Positions 37,672 to 44,232 of a stretch of DNA of 64,000 nt are shown here, one piece after another (position 1 is the stretch's first letter; each line of letters begins with the position of its first letter). The translations under genes were made by a program, and so were the position numbers. Under the pieces are notes generated by a model. That model saw nothing but the letters and a program-made list of their open reading frames with translations. It was not told where the DNA came from and did not search any database. The DNA is from Afifella pfennigii DSM 17143 (GTDB lineage: Bacteria; Pseudomonadota; Alphaproteobacteria; Rhizobiales; Afifellaceae): the NCBI RefSeq assembly GCF_000688515.1, contig NZ_JHZK01000018.1, forward strand, positions 1 through 64,000, given 5' to 3'.

Positions 37672-38625
37672 TCAGCGCAGCCGCGGCGGCTTTTCCGGGA
37701 CACGGGCGGAGCGCTGCTCGCGCCAATAGATGAACAGGCCCGAGCCGACGACGATGGCGATGCCGAGCCATTTCGGCGCGTCGGGGAACTCGCCGAAGAT
37801 GAGAAGGCCGAGAAGCACGGCGGAGACGATCTCCACATAGCTGAACGGCGCCAAAACGGATGCCGGCGCCAGCTTGTAGGCCTCCACGAAGAGAAGGTGG
37901 GCGAGGGTGCTGAGGGCGCCGCTGGCCACGATCAGCGTCCACACCCAGGCGCCGCGCGGCACGGAGAAGCTGAGCTCGGCGATGCCGAACGGATGGCCGA
38001 AGAGCATGGCGGCGCCGAGCACGACGATGCCGCCGAGCCCGGCGAAGAACTGCATGGCGAGCGGCGTGGTGCCGCGCGAGGCGCGCCGGCTCAAGATGAG
38101 ATAAAGGGCGATGGCGGCCGCCGCCGCGACCGGCAGGAGCGAGGCGGGCCCGAAGACGGCATAGCTCGGGCGGACGATGATGAGCGCGCCGGCGAAGCCG
38201 GTGAAGACCGCCGCGGTCCGGCGCCAGCCGACATGCTCCTTCAACAATAGGGCGGAGAGGAGCGTGACGATCAGTGGGCCGATCATGAAGATGGCGATGG
38301 TGTCGCCCAGCGGCATGAAGCGCAGCCCGCCGAGCAGGCAAAGCCCGCCGATGGCAAGGCAGGCGCCGCGCCCGAGATTGAGCCGGATTTGCGGGCTGCG
38401 CAGCACCATCGCCCCCTCCAGGGCAAGGCCGACGGGCAGGATCAACGCCACCTGCAGGCAGAAACGGTAGAGCGAGGCCTCGCCGACAGAAAGGCCGTGC
38501 TCGGTGACGAGCAGCTTGCCGATGGCGTCGAGCCCAGGAACCAGCGCCGAGGCGGCAATGACGAGGCCGATGCCCCGCAAGGTCTCGGCGGGCGTATTCT
38601 CAAGACGGGTGGGCAGGCTCGACAT
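37672..38625 (-). CDS. EamA/DMT-family transporter, copy 2
   Basis: 317 residues, like copy 1 at 23570-24523, with which it shares starts MSSLPTRLENTPAETLRGIG versus MTSLTTSLENTQAETVRGIA and the ends EKPPRLR versus EKPPRTR. A 44-base stretch near the 3' end (37742-37785) is identical to 23640-23683. The ATG at 38625 was chosen by alignment with copy 1. It has ten membrane segments and unknown substrate. A 7-5-7 palindrome lies 16 bases upstream of the start. Confidence 0.9.
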   Translation of the reverse strand: MSSLPTRLENTPAETLRGIGLVIAASALVPGLDAIGKLLVTEHGLSVGEASLYRFCLQVALILPVGLALEGAMVLRSPQIRLNLGRGACLAIGGLCLLGGLRFMPLGDTIAIFMIGPLIVTLLSALLLKEHVGWRRTAAVFTGFAGALIIVRPSYAVFGPASLLPVAAAAAIALYLILSRRASRGTTPLAMQFFAGLGGIVVLGAAMLFGHPFGIAELSFSVPRGAWVWTLIVASGALSTLAHLLFVEAYKLAPASVLAPFSYVEIVSAVLLGLLIFGEFPDAPKWLGIAIVVGSGLFIYWREQRSARVPEKPPRLR

Positions 38626-38640
38626 GGCTGTGCCCGGCAT

Positions 38641-38659
38641 AGGACAGGGGTGCTGTCCT
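38641..38659. promoter_or_regulatory. Palindrome upstream of the second DMT transporter
   Basis: AGGACAG (38641-38647) and CTGTCCT (38653-38659) are perfect inverted repeats with a 5-base centre, 16-34 bases before the start codon. The size and place fit an operator for a dimeric repressor. Copy 1 of the transporter does not have it. Confidence 0.4.
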
Positions 38660-38766
38660 GGCCAGGGCTTTCGGCAGGCTGGCGTCGGCATGCGCGAGGT
38701 GGAAGACGAAGCGGCAGCCGCGGCAACCGCTTCCTCCCTCGCCGCCGGGGACCGCGAGCGCCGCGA

Positions 38767-39009
38767 TCAATTTTCGGCGAACTGGACGTCGAACTCCTGG
38801 CTGAGGAAGTCTCGGAACCAGGCGACGTTATCGTCCGGCATGTTGACGACGGCTTCCACGGCGGCGGCGAGGTCGGCGCCGGTGACGAATTGGTAGCCTT
38901 CGGCCGCCTCCGCCGCCTTGGCGAGCAATTCCTGGTCGGCGAGCAGCTTATCGATTGCCTGCGCGAGCGCGGCTTTCGCCTCTTGCGGCGAGGCCGCCGG
39001 CGAGAAGCT
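38767..39009 (-). pseudogene. Possible remnant of a TctC-type substrate-binding protein (C-terminal part)
   Basis: The last 80 or so residues of this open frame, from SPQEAKAALAQAIDKLLADQ to DFLSQEFDVQFAEN, have the pattern of the C-terminal region of TctC-like proteins: helix, LLAKAAEAAEGYQFVTGADL, then a short helix with P-D-N-V. The frame upstream of 39009 codes for nothing protein-like. Beside it on the other strand is a TctA fragment, which supports a decayed transporter. The similarity is judged by eye and is weak. The 38626-39351 stretch otherwise holds only the palindrome and the inverted repeat listed separately. Confidence 0.4.
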
Positions 39010-39132
39010 GTCGCAAATGTTCCTCCCTGTCAGCTTGTCCGGCAGTCTGCCGGTTGTCGCTATGCGATAACCGCGCGGGCCGAGCGATAGCCGCGCGGCA
39101 AAGGTGGCGGAGCTTGCACCCTGCCGGAAAAG

Positions 39133-39254
39133 TGTCAACTCTTTCGGTTGAAGTTGTTCCGTGCGGGTGCTAGTCAACCAGAAAACCTGCCCCTGCAGTA
39201 TCTTAGTCCGGCTGGCTTGCATGGGTCGGCGCGCTGGGGAGGAAAGAGTTGACA
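39133..39254. repeat. 13-bp inverted repeat TGTCAACTCTTTC, 96 bases apart
   Basis: TGTCAACTCTTTC at 39133-39145 and its exact reverse complement at 39242-39254. Both contain the TGTCAAC core of the candidate GntR sites. They lie between the leftward TctC-like remnant and the rightward TctA remnant, where divergent promoters would have been. Confidence 0.55.
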
Positions 39255-39351
39255 GATTCTCCGGGGCGGCTGAGTCCGTTCGGGCGGCTGCCACGGCCAG
39301 CGATCACCTGCCCGGAAAGGCGCCGAAGCATCTCCGATCAGGCCGGCCTTG

Positions 39352-39531
39352 ATGATTGAAGCGGCGATTGAAGCGCTCCCGACCGTCTTCAGCGTCTCCT
39401 ATCTCGGCTATCTCATGCTCGGCGTCGTTGTCGGGCTCGTTGTCGGCATGCTGCCGGGGCTCGGCGGCATCGTCGGCTGGGCGCTCAACATCACCTGGCC
39501 GTCCGGTATCGTCCCGGGCCTCCTCTGGTAG
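39352..39531 (+). pseudogene. Truncated TctA permease (N-terminal fragment)
   Basis: 59 codons. Residues 14-45 (SYLGYLMLGVVVGLVVGMLP, then GLGGIVGWAL) are the first membrane region and GxLPGLGG motif of TctA, a family of about 500 residues. The similarity ends there and the frame closes at TAG. It is 29 bases upstream of the AbrB-type gene. A deletion has probably joined the start of a tctA to this neighbour. Confidence 0.7.
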
Positions 39532-39560
39532 CCCAGGCGAGGCCCCGGACCTTGCGCGCC

Positions 39561-40631
39561 ATGGCGATACGCCTCCGCGACTGGTTCGCCCGGCTGCCGC
39601 GCCTGGTACCCTCGCTGATGCTTGGCGGGGCGGGGGGCGCTCTTCTTGCCTGGCTCGACCTGCCGCTCGCCTGGATGCTCGGCTCCATGTTCGCTTGTCT
39701 CATCGCCTCCATGGCAGGGGCAAAGCTGACGAATCCGCGGCCGATCCGTCCGCCCATGGCGATGGTTCTCGGTCTTGCCATCGGCGCCAGCTTCCATCCG
39801 GGACTGCTGAGCCAACTCTGGGCATGGTCGCTCAGCCTCAGCCTGGTCGTGCCGATGGCGCTGCTGGTGACGGTGGCGGGGGCGCTCTATTTCCGGCGCA
39901 TCGCCGGCTTCGACCCACGCACCGCCGTCTTCTGCGCGCTACCTGGCGGGCTCTCGGAGGTCGTGCTCATCAGCGAAACGCTGGAAGCCGACGCCAAGCG
40001 CATCGCGCTCGTGCACAGCGCGCGCATCGCCGCGACGATATCGATTCTCTCGCTCGCTTTCGCCTGGCTCGTGCCGGTGCCGGCGCCGGGAGCGGTCGCC
40101 GAAGCACCCGCCATTGCCCTTGCCGCCGGGCAAGACCTTCTCCTTCTTCTTTTCGTCGGCCTTGCCGGCTGGCTCGGCGCACGCGCCATCAACATGCCCG
40201 CGGCCGCGATGATGGGTCCGATGCTGGCAAGCGCCATCGCGCACGGCTCCGGCTTCGTTTCCGGCAGCATGCCGCAGCTTGCGGTGATCGCCGCGCAGAT
40301 CGTCTTCGGCGCCACGATAGGTTGCCAGTTCGGCGGGGTGCGGCTCGGCGAAATCGCCAAGGCTGTCGGGCACGGGCTCGTCTTTGTGGTGATGGGGCTC
40401 GCCATCTCCACGGCCATCGCTTTCACGCTGGCGGAATTCATGGCGCAGAGCCCGGCGACAATCGTTCTCGCCTTTTCTGTCGCGGGGGCAACGGAACTCT
40501 CGCTGATGGCGCTGACGCTCGGTCTGGACGCGCCCTATGTCGTGCTGCACCACTTCGTGCGGCAACTCTCCGTGCTTCTGACGCTGCCCCTGACCAAGCG
40601 CATCGTCAACCTGTTGCGCGTTGGCGCGTGA
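39561..40631 (+). CDS. AbrB-family integral membrane protein (PF05145 type)
   Basis: 356 residues with about ten membrane helices in two repeats. Start ATG 39561; a TTG at 39552 is possible. The repeat motif appears as LPLAWMLGSMFACLIASMAG and NMPAAAMMGPMLASAIAHGS, and FCALPGGLSEVVLISETLEA with the later SVAGATELSLMALTLGLDAP are typical. The family (once called ammonia monooxygenase/AbrB regulator) is thought to be a membrane transporter of unknown substrate and occurs near Tct genes. It is not a DNA-binding AbrB. Confidence 0.82.
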   Translation: MAIRLRDWFARLPRLVPSLMLGGAGGALLAWLDLPLAWMLGSMFACLIASMAGAKLTNPRPIRPPMAMVLGLAIGASFHPGLLSQLWAWSLSLSLVVPMALLVTVAGALYFRRIAGFDPRTAVFCALPGGLSEVVLISETLEADAKRIALVHSARIAATISILSLAFAWLVPVPAPGAVAEAPAIALAAGQDLLLLLFVGLAGWLGARAINMPAAAMMGPMLASAIAHGSGFVSGSMPQLAVIAAQIVFGATIGCQFGGVRLGEIAKAVGHGLVFVVMGLAISTAIAFTLAEFMAQSPATIVLAFSVAGATELSLMALTLGLDAPYVVLHHFVRQLSVLLTLPLTKRIVNLLRVGA

Positions 40632-40681
40632 GGGCGAGATGCCCGCGCCGCCAGGGCCGGTTCAGCATGTGAGGGGATGAT

Positions 40682-40757
40682 TGGTACGCCCTACGGGAAT
40701 CGAACCCGTGTTTCCGCCGTGAAAGGGCGGCGTCCTGGACCTCTAGACGAAGGGCGC
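40682..40757 (-). tRNA. tRNA-Glu (anticodon TTC)
   Basis: 76 bases including an encoded CCA. On the minus strand the acceptor arm GCGCCCT pairs with AGGGCGT (G-U at the end pair), the anticodon loop CTTTCAC gives TTC within the stem CCGCC/GGCGG, and the T arm is CGGGTTCGATTCCCG. It lies 50 bases past the end of the AbrB gene, in opposite orientation. Confidence 0.95.
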
Positions 40758-40922
40758 GTGCCGGCGCCTTATAATCAGGTGACCGGCGGCAAACAAGCCG
40801 CGCGGAGCGCCCTTCGCAGGGAAATTTCGACCCGCGCGAAAAAGCCGCCTTCCGCCGCTCTGCCAACGGTTACATGGGGAGGGCGCCGGTCTGCCGCCAG
40901 CTTGCGCATCAATCGCCGGGCT

Positions 40923-41363
40923 TCACCAGCTGCCGGTATTTTCCATGGAAGCCCAGGGCTCGGCCTTCGCCAGCGCCTCGCCCTTCTGCAAAAGCTCGAT
41001 GGAGATGCCGTCCGGCGAGCGGATGAAGGCCATGCGTCCGTCGCGGGGCGGACGGTTGATGGTGACGCCGGCATCCATCAGCCGCTGACAGGTGTCGTAG
41101 ATATTGTCGGTGGCGAAGGCGAGATGGCCGAAATTGCGCCCGCCGGAATATTCCTCCGGATCCCAATTGTAGGTCAGCTCCAGCAGCGGCGCGCGCTCCG
41201 CCTCGGCGCGGGAGGCATCGTCCGGGGCGGCGAGGAAGACGAGGGTGTAGCGTCCCTTTTCGTCGTCCATGCGCCGGACCTCTTTGAGGCCAAGCTTGTT
41301 ACAGTAGAAATCCAGCGATTGATCCACGTCGCTGACGCGCACCATGGTGTGCAAGTATTTCAT
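40923..41363 (-). CDS. gloA: Lactoylglutathione lyase (glyoxalase I)
   Basis: 146 residues starting [20 protein letters not shown]. Metal ligands are expected at H5 (YLHTMVRV), the glutamate in [10 protein letters not shown], the histidine in [10 protein letters not shown] and the glutamate in GISIELLQ. The length and arrangement match bacterial GloA. It isomerises the methylglyoxal-glutathione hemithioacetal. Only 32 bases separate its start from the divergent sirtuin gene. Confidence 0.92.
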   Translation of the reverse strand: MKYLHTMVRVSDVDQSLDFYCNKLGLKEVRRMDDEKGRYTLVFLAAPDDASRAEAERAPLLELTYNWDPEEYSGGRNFGHLAFATDNIYDTCQRLMDAGVTINRPPRDGRMAFIRSPDGISIELLQKGEALAKAEPWASMENTGSW

Positions 41364-41395
41364 GCAATCCTCCGAAACGAGATAGCGGGAAGCTT

Positions 41396-42175
41396 ATGGC
41401 AGCGTTTCATCCTGGCAACGGCACCATCGAACGACTCGGCCGGATGCTCGGCGAGGCGGAGCGCATCGTCGCCTTCACCGGAGCGGGTATCTCCACCGAA
41501 TCGGGCATTCCGGACTTTCGCTCCCCCGGCGGTATCTGGACGCGGATGGAGCCGATCACCTTCCAGAAATTCATGGCGAGCGAAGAGGCGCGGCTGGAGG
41601 ACTGGCAGCGCCGCTTCACCATGAACGAGGTCTATGGCGAGGCGGAACCGAACATCGCCCATCGCGCGCTCGCCCATCTCGTCGCCGAGGGCCACGCGCA
41701 GGGTATCGTCACGCAGAATATCGACGGGCTGCATGCGCGTGCCGGCGTGCCGGCGGACAAGCTGGTTGAGCTGCACGGCAACGCCACCTATGCGCATTGC
41801 CTTTCCTGCCGGCAGCGCTTCGAGCTTGAGGAAATGCGCGCGGCGATCACGCGGGAGGGCAGCAGCCCGCGCTGCGCCTGCGGCGGCTTCGTCAAAAGCG
41901 CCATCGTCTCCTTCGGCGAGGCGATGCCGGAGGCGGAGATGCTGCGCGCCTATCGGCTGGCGGAGGAATGCGACCTCATGCTGGTGCTCGGCTCCTCGCT
42001 GCTCGTGGAACCGGCGGCCAGCGTGCCGCGCGTGGCCAAGCGGGCAGGAGCGCGGCTTGTCATCCTCAACCGGGAGGCGACGCCGCTCCACGGCCTGGCG
42101 GATCTGGCGCTGGAGGGAGAGATCGGCGCCATGCTGGCGCAAATCTTTCCACATCTTGCAGATCAAGAGCACTGA
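41396..42175 (+). CDS. cobB: NAD-dependent protein deacylase, sirtuin
   Basis: 259 residues. The NAD site has AFTGAGISTESGIPDFRSPG and TQNIDGLHARAG; the catalytic base is H127 in ELHGN. A small zinc ribbon has CLSC and CAC (one C-X2-C and one C-X-C), so metal binding by C-X2-C...C-X-C is likely as in other class members. It should remove acyl groups from lysines using NAD+. The GGGAAGC ahead of ATG serves as binding site. Confidence 0.92.
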   Translation: MAAFHPGNGTIERLGRMLGEAERIVAFTGAGISTESGIPDFRSPGGIWTRMEPITFQKFMASEEARLEDWQRRFTMNEVYGEAEPNIAHRALAHLVAEGHAQGIVTQNIDGLHARAGVPADKLVELHGNATYAHCLSCRQRFELEEMRAAITREGSSPRCACGGFVKSAIVSFGEAMPEAEMLRAYRLAEECDLMLVLGSSLLVEPAASVPRVAKRAGARLVILNREATPLHGLADLALEGEIGAMLAQIFPHLADQEH

Positions 42176-42309
42176 AATGACGGGATTTCTTTCAAAGAGC
42201 TTGCGGCGTGAGGCGGCCGCGATGTTATCCTAGCGCACGAATCAGGCGGACCGCTTCCGGCAAAAAATCCGTGAAATGGGGATGCCGGGGCCAGGACGGA
42301 GTGGCTCGT

Positions 42310-42894
42310 ATGGGCTTCAAACCGGGAACGGAAATCCGCGATCAAGTCAGCCTCGAGGACGGTGCTGACGGCGCTGCCGAAGTGGTCGAGATCGTCGGTC
42401 GGATCAAGTGGTTCGACGTTGCCAAGGGCTACGGCTTCATCGTTCCCGACAACGGCATGCCGGATGTCCTGTTGCATGTCACTTGCCTGCGGCGCGACGG
42501 CTTCCAAGCGGCCTATGAAGGGGCGCGCGTCATCTGCGAAGTGCTGATGCGCGAGAAGGGCCTGCAGGCGCTGCGCATCCTCTCCATGGACGAGAGCGAG
42601 GCGCCGCATCCGGCGACGCTGCCGCCGAGCCGGCAACGCAACGTGGTGCAGCCGACCAGCCCGCTCGTTACCGCTACGGTGAAATGGTTCAACCGTCTCA
42701 GAGGCTACGGCTTCGTCAGCGAGGGCGAGGGCTGTCCGGACATCTTCGTCCATATGGAAACGCTGCGGCGCTACGGCATGGCCGAGTTGAGACCCGGCCA
42801 GCAGGTGCTGGTGCGCTACGGCGAGGGCGACAAGGGATTGATGGCCGCCGAGATCAGGCCGCATTCGGGCGGCCATATCCCGGTGTCTCACTAG
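42310..42894 (+). CDS. Protein with two cold-shock domains
   Basis: 194 residues. The ATG at 42310 has GGAG eight bases ahead; a GTG at 42301 is possible, but its spacing is too short. The first cold-shock domain starts [20 protein letters not shown] (about residue 30) and the second [20 protein letters not shown] (about 120), joined by a proline-containing linker. Both keep the RNP1-like KGYGF or RGYGF motif; RNP2 is LLHVT in the first and IFVHM in the second. Two-domain CspA-like proteins of this length are typical of Hyphomicrobiales. Single-stranded nucleic acid binding is expected. Confidence 0.9.
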   Translation: MGFKPGTEIRDQVSLEDGADGAAEVVEIVGRIKWFDVAKGYGFIVPDNGMPDVLLHVTCLRRDGFQAAYEGARVICEVLMREKGLQALRILSMDESEAPHPATLPPSRQRNVVQPTSPLVTATVKWFNRLRGYGFVSEGEGCPDIFVHMETLRRYGMAELRPGQQVLVRYGEGDKGLMAAEIRPHSGGHIPVSH

Positions 42895-42977
42895 GTCTCC
42901 CGATCGGGCTTGCGGCTGCCGGCCACTGGCCGCTATGGATGCGGACGAGGCACGTGTCCTCCGGGTTTCCGCTTGTC

Positions 42978-43505
42978 ATGAACACGATTTCTGAACCGCT
43001 TGCGCTCTTGCCTTGGCGCCTTCGCGTACAGTTCCGGGGCGTACAGTTCCGGGGCGTACAGTTCCTGGGGGCGCTGTTCCTGGCCCTGACGATCCTGGCC
43101 GCGCCCGCGGTCGCAGCGCAGGGAGCGAGCGAGACGCTCAAGGTTGCGGGCGAAGAGGGCGAGCACGTCTTTCAGGTCGAGGTCGCCGTCACCCCGACGG
43201 AGCGTGCGCGCGGGCTGATGTATCGCCGCTCACTGGCTCCCGATGCGGGGATGCTCTTCGATTTCGGCTCCGAGCGCGAAATCAATATGTGGATGAAGAA
43301 CACCTATCTGTCGCTCGACATGATCTTCATCGGCGCGGACCGGAAGGTGCGTTCCATCGCCCGGCAGACGACGCCGCTGTCGGAGACGACCGTCTCCTCC
43401 GGCAGGCCGGCGCGCTTCGTCCTGGAAATCCCGGGCGGGACGGCCGCCCGCCTCGGCATCAAGCCGGGGGCGGAGGTGTTTGGCCCGGCCATCGAGAAGA
43501 GGTGA
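42978..43505 (+). CDS. DUF192-family secreted protein
   Basis: 175 residues from the ATG at 42978. A signal sequence (ALFLALTILAAPAVAAQGAS) is preceded by an unusual stretch VQFRGVQFRGVQFLG encoded by three tandem 15-base repeats. The DUF192 core (about 60-170) has TPTERARGLMYRRSLAPDAG, then MLFDFGSEREINMWMKNTYL and LDMIFIGADRKVRSIA. The function of the family is unknown. There is no clear ribosome binding site, so the start is uncertain. It follows the cold-shock gene by 83 bases. Confidence 0.85.
   Translation: MNTISEPLALLPWRLRVQFRGVQFRGVQFLGALFLALTILAAPAVAAQGASETLKVAGEEGEHVFQVEVAVTPTERARGLMYRRSLAPDAGMLFDFGSEREINMWMKNTYLSLDMIFIGADRKVRSIARQTTPLSETTVSSGRPARFVLEIPGGTAARLGIKPGAEVFGPAIEKR
43025..43069 (+). 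repeat. Three tandem 15-bp repeats within the DUF192 gene
   Basis: CGTACAGTTCCGGGG at 43025-43039, an exact copy at 43040-43054 and a copy with one change at 43055-43069. The unit is a multiple of three and lengthens the protein's N-terminus before its signal sequence. Confidence 0.9.
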
Positions 43506-43515
43506 GCCAGCGCCC

Positions 43516-44073
43516 TCAGAAAAGGCGCTCGCTGACATAGACGGTGTCGCCGGCGCGGATCGGCTCGGTGACGGCCAGACGCCCCTCGTAGAGAACGCCG
43601 TTCAACTGGCGCGACAGCCGCACGACACGCTCATTGGCGCGCGGCGTGAACCCGCCGGCGACGGCGACGGCGTTCTCCACCGTCATGCCTGGCACGTAGG
43701 GATATTGGCCCGGACTGCTCACCTCGCCGAGAATGAAGAAGGGCCGATAGGCGGCGACTTCGACCGTCACGTCCGGGTTGCGCACGAAGCGGCTGGCGAG
43801 GGCCGCCTCGATGCTGCTCTCCAGTTCCGCGGAGGTGGCGCCGCGGGTGGCGATTTCGCCGATCAGGGGAAGCGCGATGTAGCCGGCCTGATCCACCGTG
43901 TAGATGTTGGTGAGCTCGTTCTGACCGAAGACGACGATTCTGAGCTGATCGCCGGAATCCAGCCGATAGGGCCCCTCGATCGTGGGCGTGCCGGTCGCGA
44001 GCGGCGGCCTTTCCTTGCACGAGGCAAGCAAGCTGACCAGCACGACGATAACGAGAAGGCGGAGGAAATTCAT
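43516..44073 (-). CDS. Wza-type polysaccharide export outer-membrane lipoprotein
   Basis: 185 residues. A lipoprotein signal with lipobox LLAS-C (C19) is followed by the polysaccharide-export domain (YRLDSGDQLRIVVFGQNELT) and an SLBB segment (FFILGEVSSPGQYPYVPGMT). The size is typical of short alphaproteobacterial Wza homologues with a single SLBB domain. It would form part of the outer-membrane channel for capsule or exopolysaccharide. It is divergent from the Wzc-like gene across 159 bases containing inverted repeats. Confidence 0.88.
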   Translation of the reverse strand: MNFLRLLVIVVLVSLLASCKERPPLATGTPTIEGPYRLDSGDQLRIVVFGQNELTNIYTVDQAGYIALPLIGEIATRGATSAELESSIEAALASRFVRNPDVTVEVAAYRPFFILGEVSSPGQYPYVPGMTVENAVAVAGGFTPRANERVVRLSRQLNGVLYEGRLAVTEPIRAGDTVYVSERLF

Positions 44074-44110
44074 CTGGCGATACCCGTAAACTGACGCGCC
44101 GGACTATGGC

Positions 44111-44150
44111 TGCGCATGGTTAATTCCCCGCTAATTGAACTCCATGCGCA
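44111..44150. promoter_or_regulatory. Inverted repeat between the divergent wza-like and wzc-like genes
   Basis: TGCGCATGG (44111-44119) and CCATGCGCA (44142-44150) are exact reverse complements with an AT-richer 22-base centre. A second palindrome, GGTGCGCACC, lies at 44200-44209 before the Wzc-like start. This could be a shared operator for both export genes. Confidence 0.45.
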
Positions 44151-44232
44151 CTGTCCCAGAGCGGTGCCGTTAACGCCCTCCTAACGATAAATCGCCCATG
44201 GTGCGCACCGTGATGCGAGGAGTCGCCGAGTA

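Noticed and set aside
28255-40631. Integrative element inserted at tRNA-Glu
   Set aside because: No integrase and no repeat of the tRNA 3' end were seen in the window; the island borders fit the paired transporter genes better.
43508-43530. Terminator between the convergent DUF192 and Wza-like genes
   Set aside because: The AGCGCC/GGCGCT arms are only six base pairs, overlap the coding end and have no T-run on either strand.
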